The notes under the pieces were generated by a model. The model was given only the letters and a program-made list of their open reading frames with translations, did not search any database and was not told where the DNA came from. From Trematomus loennbergii (lineage: Eukaryota > Chordata > Actinopteri > Perciformes > Nototheniidae): 64,000 nt of DNA. The DNA lies in the NCBI GenBank assembly GCA_012861695.1, contig JAAOOA010000177.1:491447-555446 (forward strand), given 5' to 3'. Below, piece by piece: positions 55,338 to 64,000 of the stretch. The position numbers and the translations under genes were made by a program. Numbering within the stretch: position 1 is the first letter of the stretch; every line of letters starts with the position of its first letter.

Positions 55338-56755
55338 CATTTCAAAGAGCTGTTTGACGCTCGGCGTAACCTTGGCGCACTGCCACTCCAACATCCAATC
55401 CCAGAGCTTGAAGATTAATCACGGGGTTTGTCAACGGGACTGTAGTCCCAACCGATAGCTGGGGATTATGGGCAGTGTATTGTCTTCGGCCATCCTAAAC
55501 TCTTGAATTTTCTTTCGGATATCTTATCGCTTTAACACCATATCCCAACGTGCATTGTGGCTAAAACATCCAATCAGCGAGCTGAGGATCTTTCCTACAT
55601 CTGTTTCCGGTATTGTTCCTGTAATGAGAGTTCACATTTATGCTACATTGAAGAGTGGAATTGACTACACATCTTCAGAAACATAATTTGCTTCAGATAT
55701 AACTCATAGCAATATTGTAACCATTAAGAAAAGCCAACTGCATTAAAAACCCAGTTAACAAACACTAGGTAAAGTATTTTTGTTTCAGTAATGAATATGT
55801 AATTCCAATGTAGACACACCTGGGGTCGCTGTTCAGTCTGTTTCGCTGAGCCATGCATTGTCTGAAACGTAAAAGGGACGAAGAAGACAAAGTGAAGTGA
55901 CGTACTTCCGGTTCAACATGAAAACATTCCCAGTTAAACATGCACAAACAAATCGCTAAATAAAAAGATAAAACACTGGCATGTAATTTACGTTAGAATA
56001 AATAGAATGGTTTTGAATAATAGATGAGAGTAAAATCTACGTCACTTTACAGCCCCGCCCACTTTTGGGGAAACCAACGCTGTCATTTGAACGGCGATCA
56101 AGCCTGAAGCCACAGAGCTCTTCTGTTACTGTCCTTTCTTACAGAAACACGTAACTATGGATTTGTTTTAATGTTTGAGTTGCAATAAACGACACGGCAG
56201 CTTTTTGGCATGTTAAAACTATTATTTTCTGCCTCGCTCATGAGAGTAACAGCTGACAAAATTACAGCCTCGCCTACTGATTTTAATTTAACCATATATC
56301 AAGCCCGATTCTCGATTTCAAATGTGTGCTCTAAAATGATATTTATAAATTACTATTATCATTATTATAAGCAAGACAATAAATGGCAAAGATATGTAGA
56401 AAATAAACGTATTTGAGATACGTTTATAACAAACGTAACGTGGGAGAAAATAAGTTTCTAGCTAAACGAGAATTCAGTTTAGTTCTGTGGGAACGTAATT
56501 TTTAGGATTTTTAGGAGTTGTAACAGCACTCGATAGCAGCGTCCATGGCAACCACCTTAGCAACCATGAAAACGTTGAATGTGTACAATTTCCTGAAGTA
56601 ATCTTCGTAATAACTAGCAAACTAAAGACCATGTACATCCACTGCACAAATAATCTGAAATAACAACTCATATTTCTCGCATCAAATGCGCAAACAAAAA
56701 CCTTAAAATAGGCATTTTCCACCGAGAATAAAACGAAGGTCGGCCATGTTTTTTT
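55338..56755 (-). mobile_element. THAP-bearing repeat, right (uninterrupted) copy
   Basis: Inverted relative to 44160-53155 and free of the insertions found there; identity by eye is about 90%. It lacks a recognisable transposase core, so it is either a MITE-like derivative or a partial copy. Confidence 0.85.
56155..56211 (-). pseudogene. THAP-domain N-terminal fragment, right copy
   Basis: 18 codons, MPKSCRVVYCNSNIKTNP, then TAG where the left copy has GAA after a CCA codon. Keeps the C-x4-C spacing. Confidence 0.55.
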
Positions 56756-56927
56756 TTTTTCTGCGGAGAGAAAGTTGAAGATCACGTGACATAGACCAGC
56801 CATTGGAAATGAATGGTGAAAAAAACGTAGGGATCCTACAATTTCAGAGGCGTTTTTGTTGAAATACTACGTCCCAAGTTGTGGACCAACGTAGTTATTA
56901 CACGTTTAGATGTGAGACTGGGTTGGT

Positions 56928-57480
56928 GTCCCCGGTGTGTCAGGGAACTCACGCAACGTCAGAAATAAAACCCTCTCTCTTTCCTCCGTACCCAAATCTC
57001 TAAAAACGGGGCTACAACAGAGCTGATCCAGATTTGCGTCCGATATGACGTAATATCGGAAATGTAGGCTGGCTTTACACCCACGGCCCTATCAGAAAGG
57101 GTGTGTGAAGAAGCAGGAAATAAAAAGGAACTCACCTTGTGGTAAAACCGGCAAGAGAGAAAGCCTTTGAGCTCCATACTGTTTCAGAAATAATCCTTGA
57201 TAATCCATGATATGGCGTTTCATCACGGCAGTATTTGCCGGTAGAATCTCCCGCATGAGCTCAGCCCCCTCCTATTTTCTTTATCACATTTTTTTTTTAA
57301 AGCTTTATACCCCAAATCAGCACTTTTGAATCAGGAAGTGAAATAGAGGGATATGAGGCATGGCTAGAATGGGTGATCTGTTTGGTATTTGGAGCAAAAC
57401 ACTTCATAGACATGTTTTTTATATATTTAAATGTTTTCTGATACCATGCTATTGCCTAAAAATAGCATGATAGGTGCACT
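56928..57480. mobile_element. TTAA MITE family C, 5'-truncated copy
   Basis: From gtgtccccggtgtgtcaggg to the terminus GCATGATAGGTGCACT followed by TTAA (57481-57484). The other terminus is lost. Confidence 0.85.
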
Positions 57481-57484
57481 TTAA

Positions 57485-60089
57485 ATTATTTTCATTGAAC
57501 ATGACCTGTAATCGAGTTTTTCTGAGTGAGTTGCTTCTTCTACCTGAGTAAACTTGAATACTTCCTCTACCACTGATAGTGACTTTCCAAACAGGGATGT
57601 TGTTCCACCTTTGCCGTGCTATAATCTGCTCAGACTAATTGGAGCTGTCATGGCCGTGTCCGATAGTCCACGCTGACCATTGTCAGCCCCCTCCCCTCCC
57701 CCCCTCCTGACCGCTCCACCGTGAACAATCCATGAACATTAAGGAAAGAAAACTCTCAGGCAGATTTAATGAATTAATCTGACGGGTTATAACAAAGTGA
57801 GTTTTCATGCACAGACAGGTCCTCCAGACTCATTGCAGAGGTGAGCGGAGCCAAATTGAGGTCAAAGAAAAGGTAGAGATGCCATCAGCCAATCCATCTC
57901 CTTTCAATGAGCTTTTTAATTAAAAGAAAGAGCAGCCAGTTAAAGGTAATGCTCCCATCCTGCACACCCGCTCACACAGGAAAGCACTGTCATTTCAGAG
58001 AAAAGCAATCAATTGATTTATCTGCTTTTTACAATTAGTACACTTTGCCTTGTAAAATAAGGTCAGCCCGACATTTAATCAGTTAGGAAGATTTTGACAG
58101 GCCGTTAGATTAATAACAAACACAAGGGTAGATAGTTTAGTCACCAGCATAGTGAACCTGGAAATGTTGAGTACCCCAGAGTTTTATGATAGAAAGGTAT
58201 AGTACGGGTCCCCAGCACAGAAACTGCTGAATGCTAACTTGCATATGTTGGGCAATTTTAGCATAGGTTGCGCTAATTAACTAGCATTATAGCCTATGTG
58301 GACAATAGTTAAAACATTGATTGGCTGATTTGGATAATTTTGGAGTGGTTTTGGAGGTTATTGATGATGCTCAATGCATTTTCAGGATCCTAAATTGGAT
58401 GTTGTATCCAGAAAGTGGCCATATTTGTACTCTCGGTTGGCTGATTTTGACTACGTGGTAATGCGACCATTTTATATAGAGAGCACAAGAAACATATGTT
58501 CTCTACTGTGGTAAAAATGTTCTCAGATAAATAGGCAATTTGTCCCCATAAACTTCAAAATCGACCTAAAATATATCAAAATCTGCCCACCGTGAGCAAA
58601 AATATGACAAACTGCCATTGTTTTTCAGTGAAAGAACTCCAAAACAATCAAAATCTGAAAAAACATTTTTTTGACTATTGTCAATGAAGCTATAATGCTG
58701 ATAAGCGTATGCTAATTGTGCAAATTGCCCAACATATGCAAGATAGCATCCTGTAAAGGGGATTGATCACAGGGGATTGTAGGATATTTTGAATTCAGCT
58801 ACACTCATGAACCCTAACAGTTCCGACCCCCTCTCTGCGGTGCTTGTTTAATATGAGAACATACTCTTCGGAATAATGTGCCGGGTTAATGTCCTTGCTG
58901 CAGTCGTTGGAGAGCGTCATTATTACCTCAGACACATTCATGGTCTTGACTTTGAAATGTCACCTGGGCAGACACACAATTTATCAAGCTCACCGACAAC
59001 AACACTAGTGTCATATTAACCTTGGGCAACGTCCAGATAAACTAGCTGCAGTTTAGTCCTTGATGTTAACACATTCATATGGACTTATTTTGGGAGAGGT
59101 TGTCTCCAATCAGATAAAAGCTTAAATACAGAGTATGGGCAGTGAAGATTTATGATGGGGTGACCAAATACTGCTGCCCTTAAACTAACATCTTCTCTCT
59201 CAATAACAGAACAATGACTCATTTCAGACAACCCATTAGGAACATTAAAAAAGAAAGAGGCGAACCCGACCTGGACAAATGGGTAAATAATATGGTCAAG
59301 TCCAAAACCTTTCCTTTAATATAATAGAGTAATAGACTGTCAATGTCACATAGGCCAACGATTCCAATGGAAACCATATTTTCTCAACTTTTGTTTCTCC
59401 CCTTTCATACAGTACAACAAGGAGGCGGGACCCTCCTACTTTGGTGGTGATTGTGTCCATTTATTAAACAAAGCAAGAAAAGTATAACAAATGAATAGCA
59501 ATACATCGAAACAAGGGTTGTTTTGATTGAACTTTACTCCGGGGTCTTAGACTTTGTATAGGAAATAGGAAGGGTTTTCCCAGAAAGTAATTTAAAGGGA
59601 GATGAATAAATAAATAAAAATGTATGACTGCTCAAAACCAGGCTGCAGCATGAGCATTTGGAGTAAGCCAATTATTTAGTAGATATCCACAATAAATGAT
59701 CTAAGTGAAATACATGAATTGTAGCAGTAGCTGAGGATTGATTTCAGTTTACCTGCTTTTTGGACTTTTTGCTTTTAAATGTAACTGGACACTTAATAAA
59801 TTGTCAAATTGTTGGTTCAGTGAGAACACTGACTATTTGGAATAAGCTATATAACGTTTGAAAAGTAATGTCTAGAAATTACTTTTCCTGGAGAAACAAT
59901 ACAGCTCCCAGAAGGATCTGAATCCACACTTGATTTATTGGTATGCCTGTCTTCCCAACAGCTTGCGAAGGTGGACCCTTTCACCTGCCTTCATAACCAA
60001 TGAGGGCCCCCAATGTGAGTTAATCTATGCTTTTCAATTTATATACTGACTATCGTCATACCAACACACCAGATCAATACTTTACATTA
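57485..60089. other. Mostly unique sequence; possible conserved noncoding stretch 57640-58020
   Basis: No repeats or coding motifs. 57740-58020 has long clean words (ctcaggcagatttaatgaat, ttaattaaaagaaagagc, aagcaatcaattgatttatc) of the sort found in conserved noncoding elements. 58215-58750 contains an inverted pair: ctaacttgcatatgttgggc (about 58233) against gcccaacatatgcaagatag (about 58727). No gene. Confidence 0.4.
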
Positions 60090-60344
60090 CATAGAAGCAG
60101 TTGCGGCTGGAAAATATTTTAGGTGGGGCTGTGGAAATGGTGATCAAACAATAGGGGGTCCGGGGGGATGCTCCCCTGTAAAAAAAAATTGAGAAAAGAT
60201 CCCCTAAATTATGACTTCTGGTGATGTTAGAGGGGGGAGAGGGGGGGGGGGGGGCGGAGGACAAATTGAGGTTTAAAAATATGAGAAGACTGATCAATAC
60301 CTCCATAATCTTCAGTTCTTAAAATGTAATAAACTTATTCATGT

Positions 60345-60860
60345 GTCCTACTCATTTAACGGGAAGAAACGCAGCTAACTGATGATATGAACCATGTTTA
60401 CCGAAACACAACACAAGTCTCACAAGAAGCGTCTAAATGAGCCCTGAGCGAAAAAATGCGAACGCACTGCTAGGTATAAATCAATCGATATACTTATCGG
60501 ATATGCACAAACAAGCTTATGCTAACAAGCTGAGATTCCACAGATTCTAGAAATATAAGTATCATCACTGAGCGATCAGAACTCATGACAGGGGAAGCAA
60601 ATACAGACATCACACGACGTAGCTTTAGGTAGCAAAACACGGAGATATGCTCACCTTTTGCTGTTATTCTGATCAAAAACGAGAACGCGGCTGAAGGTTA
60701 ATCCATAGGTTAATCCAATGTGTCTGTCACTTTGAAAAAATTATTGATGATCCATAATTCCATTTTTATGTCAAAAACGGAGTTTTCATTAGCTGCTAAT
60801 GATACAGTAGCTTCCAGAGTGCATGACAGCTTCCTGTTTTGTCTCCTTGGATACGAGTCC
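60345..60860 (-). mobile_element. Family A fragment inside the hAT
   Basis: aacgggaagaaacgcagcta and ggttaatccataggttaatc and aatgtgtctgt match 53438-53900 of the intact copy. TTAA ends are missing. Confidence 0.75.
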
Positions 60861-60998
60861 AAACAACTCACAGACTGCACCGGGTGCTGACGTAGGCGCC
60901 CTGTGACCATCAGATTTGACGACGCTGATTGGCTGAAATTATGTTTCGGCGGCATAGTTTAAAGATAGCAACAGTTGGCTTCTGCTGCACTTGCTGCC

Positions 60999-61036
60999 CT
61001 CTCGTCTGGGCGCTGTGCATAGCGCCCAGACGAGAG
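60999..61036. repeat. Perfect hairpin, 16-bp stem, 6-nt loop
   Basis: CTCTCGTCTGGGCGCT, gtgcat, and the exact reverse complement. Confidence 0.95.
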
Positions 61037-61306
61037 AGGGTAATGATACACGGGCAAGGCCAGGCAGGAAACATGTGACTTATCAGTAACTTTAGACATC
61101 GTAACACAATTTTAAACGACATTTTATTGTAGATTATACATTTTACTGATACCAATTATATAATATTTACCTTGTTTATTAAAAATAAAAATAAAAATAA
61201 AAGAAATATTTTTAAATATATATTTTTTTATTTTTTTTATTTTTAATGTGGGAAGAGGGGGGGCGGCGCCCCTAGCCCCTATGGGCCGGCCGACACTGCA
61301 TAGAAG

Positions 61307-61879
61307 TATTCTGATGATACAACCTTAATATCTGTTAAGTAACTTGCACAACTTAGACCTGCCCACATGGCAACAAAGTGTTTTGAGGTAATTACTAATG
61401 CTCTTGAGACAAAGAGAACAGAGGAAAGTGTATTTGCCTCACCATGTGACTTTCATCAAGTCCTTATGGTTATCCATGATTTAAAAAATCAATCAGGTAC
61501 TTTAATATAAATACTTGAGTGCAATGATAGACCAGCTGCTTGGAAACACATTGAGTGTATCTGTAAAAGGACAAAACAAAGAATCTATATTCTATTTTGC
61601 CTTAGGTATTTCAGATTGAGTAGACACGTTGTTCTTCTTATGAGTGTTCTACATTATTGCAATTCTACATGGAGCAACTGTTTGTCCTCCGCTTTAAAGT
61701 CAAAACTGCTTTACCAAATGAACATCTGCTCAAATATTGTTTGTGAACCATGTGAGACCATAACAAACATATTAACATTGTCTCTGACCCCAACCATGTC
61801 CCATACAGCCAATATAAGTTATTACCATCAAAACGAACATACAGGTCCTACGATAAAGCTAGACTGGCACCATATTGTC
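61307..61879. other. No gene recognised
   Basis: 61600-61870 has a short open frame (61616-61927, plus strand) with an ISYYHQNEHTG stretch that could be a decayed LINE or Tc1 fragment; not supported further. Confidence 0.3.
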
Positions 61880-61883
61880 TTAA

Positions 61884-62348
61884 AAGTCCCCTATCATGCA
61901 ATGCACTTTTTGATGTCTTATCCATGAATATGTGTCCCCGGTGTGTAAGGGAACTCACAAGTGTCCGAAAATAAAACCCTCTCTCTTTTCCTCCGTACCC
62001 ACACAAAACGGGGTACAACGGAGCTGATCCAGATTTGCTGCCGATATGACGTAATATCTGAAATGTGGGCTTGCTTTACACCACGGCACTATCAGAACGT
62101 TGCTATCAGAAACAATGCCGTTTCTGCAGGTAGAATTCTCCTGCATGAGCTCTCCTTTTTTCTTTTTCTTTTTTTTTTAAAGCTACGGACCCAGAATCAG
62201 CACTTTAGTAACAGGGCTGAATAGAGGGGTATGAGGCTAGAATGGGTGATCCGTTTGGTTTTGAGCAAAACAATTCACAGACATGTTCTTTATATATTTT
62301 ATATCTGAGACCTATAAGATATGCCTAAAAATAGTATTATAGGAACCT
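61884..62348. mobile_element. TTAA MITE family C, short complete copy (465 bp)
   Basis: TTAA at 61880-61883 and 62349-62352, termini AAGTCCCCTATCATGC and a degraded partner. Internal blocks match 56928-57480. Confidence 0.88.
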
Positions 62349-62427
62349 TTAAGTGATCGTGATATAATTGTAATTGTCAGTTCTCTTGTTTCTTGTCTTA
62401 TTATGTGTCCTTGTTGTTACAAATGGT

Positions 62428-62600
62428 ACGGAGGAAGATTAGGGCCATATAAGAAAACATTTTTGGAAAAGAGGAGTTCTGCCATTCTCACAGAATTCTG
62501 AGAAAAAAAATCTGATTCCGACTTCAAAGTTATAATTCTTTAAAGTCAGACTTTTCATAAAAAAACATCTTGATTGTGAGATTCAAGTCAGACTTAAGTC
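62428..62600. repeat. Dispersed repeat, copy of 4036-4132
   Basis: tacggaggaagattagggcc and aatctgattccgactt/agtcagactt modules. Confidence 0.6.
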
Positions 62601-63867
62601 ATAAATCTTATCTGAGCATTGTGATTATTTTTTTTACTTTTGGTGTCATCCCAAAATGTTTTCTCATGTGAGCCTAAGCCTGGGTCACATCGAACTGCTG
62701 TGATGCAACAACATGTTTGACTTTAACTGACAATAAGTAACATCATAACATGTTCATCTCCTCTCAAAAGCCTTCTTCCTGCAGCTTTAATAACCTCATA
62801 ATGAGGTTGTAACCGTGTTGTGTGATGCTGTGTTTGCTGGCCTCCTGTCACTCTGCACCATCTGTTGTCATGAGAGGCATTATGAGAGGGCAGACCTTTG
62901 CAGAGTGACACAGAGATAAGAAGGGATACAGTATCTGACAGGGGAAAACGATGCACCGCCCCCCCATGCAGCACATCTCATTACTGCGGCCACCCCGATG
63001 ACAACAGGATCATAATTAATCTTCATTGAGCCGCCGGGCTGCCTGGCTGACAGGCTAATGATTGGGCGGTAGAGAGGGTGGATAACAATGTCCTCCAACG
63101 TGGCGTTAAAGTGGGATTCCATGGGGTTTAATAGCAGGTTGGAAAACACGGTTGACTCTTAAAGGAGTAAAGAGCAGAGCGATCACATGGGGCTCAGTGC
63201 TTTGAGTCCTGAGGGCATTACATGGTATGAAAGCATAAACCATGCAGCAATGACATGCAGTACATTAGCATCATGGTACAGCAATTTAATTAATGTAAAG
63301 CCAGATTAAATGTGCCTCCAGTGACTCATAACTGCTGGGGTGTTGAAACTTTTCAATCTAAAAAGAAAGTGCAGGCATGGCAACCCACTCATTTGATTTA
63401 AATATCAAATAATCGCAGCCTCAGCCTCCACAGACTAAAATTCAGGGATTTATCTCCAGCCTGGCAGTAGCCAGAGGCTGATCCATTCACCAAATCGATT
63501 GTAACTCCCTTTGAGCTCATAAGTTTATTGCATTGCAAAACAGCCGGGAGAAAACTATTTATTCCTCCAGTAATGGCATGCATGCATGCGTATAATGTGA
63601 TTTCTGCACAATTCATATCCACTGATGCTTTCAGACCCTTTGACTGACGTTCAAAAAGAGCTGAAGAAATGTTTGAACTACAATCTCTTTAGAGGGCCGT
63701 CTAGATGTAAGTCTAGACTCAAAATGTGTGAAAGCAACAAAGTAATTTCTCTCTTCACCTCGTGTTTCCATGTAATTGTCATGCGCTCAGAGATTCCGAA
63801 TGTTTGGCATCTATAACTTAATTATTTGCAAACCTTAACAAATTAAATGAAATTAAACTTGTGCTTG
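62601..63867. other. Unique sequence; possible conserved noncoding stretch 63330-63620
   Basis: No repeat or coding evidence. 63385-63600 contains clean low-variation words such as gatttaaatatcaaataatc and aaaactatttattcctccag, then a gcatgcatgcatgcg run (63578-63592). Candidate regulatory DNA of dpp10 intron 1, unproven. Confidence 0.35.
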
Positions 63868-63940
63868 TCTTATATTGTACTTCTTAAATATAAATGTAAA
63901 AATATTTACACAGTAGTATTCATGTGTTAATAAGACCACT
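63868..63940. mobile_element. Fragment of the hAT-like centre of the palindrome
   Basis: tcttatattgtacttcttaa then tgtgttaataag then ccac matches 15010-15056 (minus strand). It may continue past the window edge. Confidence 0.55.
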
Positions 63941-64000
63941 TTTCAAATAAATTCAGTCAATTACAGTTGGAAACATTTTCTAACATAGCTTAGTTGATAA

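Larger units (their letters stand above)
60098..61298. mobile_element. hAT element with target duplication CATAGAAG
   Basis: CATAGAAG at 60090-60097 and 61299-61306. Ends CAGTTGCGGCTGG and CCGGCCGACACTG. It encloses a fragment of family A (60345-60860) and a perfect hairpin (60999-61036). No transposase. Includes an 11-12 G run at about 60243. Confidence 0.92.

Noticed and set aside
51748..55947. Two 60-residue ORFs starting MCMFNWECFHVEPEVRHFTL, in opposite orientation (51748-51930 plus, 55765-55947 minus)
   Set aside because: They are the mirror copies within the THAP repeat. Most differences between them change residues, as expected for neutral drift, so I do not treat them as a gene.

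Overview
The window looks like teleost (probably percomorph) nuclear DNA. The only host gene I can support is split into short exons with consensus splice sites, and almost everything else is fish-type mobile DNA: Tc1, hAT, piggyBac-like, Harbinger-like, L1, L2, Ty3/Gypsy and Polinton remnants, plus microsatellites. No bacterial operons, tRNA, rRNA or CRISPR arrays were seen.

Host gene. Four consecutive minus-strand exons (17820-17928, 15974-16069, 5801-5895, 5387-5461) encode the transmembrane segment and the start of the extracellular beta-propeller of a DPP6/DPP10-type inactive dipeptidyl peptidase. The fourth exon matches DPP10 much better than DPP6, so I call the gene dpp10. The first exon, on the high-coordinate side, and the next exon, on the low side, were not found. 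The 46 kb from 17929 to 64000 is therefore best read as part of the long first intron, and 1-5386 as part of the fourth intron in this count. The transmembrane exon needs one extra base in a C run to read through.

Layout. 1-5386: intron with a Harbinger-like end, (GT)n, a piggyBac-like remnant and several dispersed repeats. 5387-17928: the dpp10 exons. Intron 3 holds three terminal-inverted-repeat (TIR) elements or fragments and a 1.9 kb palindrome whose two arms each carry the start of an integrase-like ORF. Intron 2 holds a Tc1 copy. 18020-25660: a nest of insertions in which a TTAA element was split by an L2 LINE, which itself holds a microsatellite/piggyBac-like end and a TTAA MITE. It abuts another TTAA element containing a Harbinger-type MITE. 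25743-37117: a Tc1 MITE, a Myb/SANT-domain fragment, a minisatellite split by a 1.5 kb MITE carrying a solo LTR, an 87-nt C run, a 5'-truncated L1, a decayed LINE, and one hAT inside another. 38300-43850: tandem repeats, LTR-like sequence and Polinton/Maverick debris with a small unrecognised ORF. 44160-56755: two inverted copies of a THAP-bearing element. The left copy was interrupted by a piggyBac-like MITE, a Ty3/Gypsy retrotransposon and other insertions; the right copy preserves the uninterrupted state. 56928-64000: further TTAA MITEs, a hAT with a perfect 8-bp target duplication, and non-repetitive stretches that could hold conserved noncoding elements.

No intact transposition gene set is present: every transposase, integrase or reverse transcriptase reading frame seen is truncated or frameshifted. 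The value of the window lies in the order of insertions, which can be read directly from target duplications, and in the dpp10 exon assignment.
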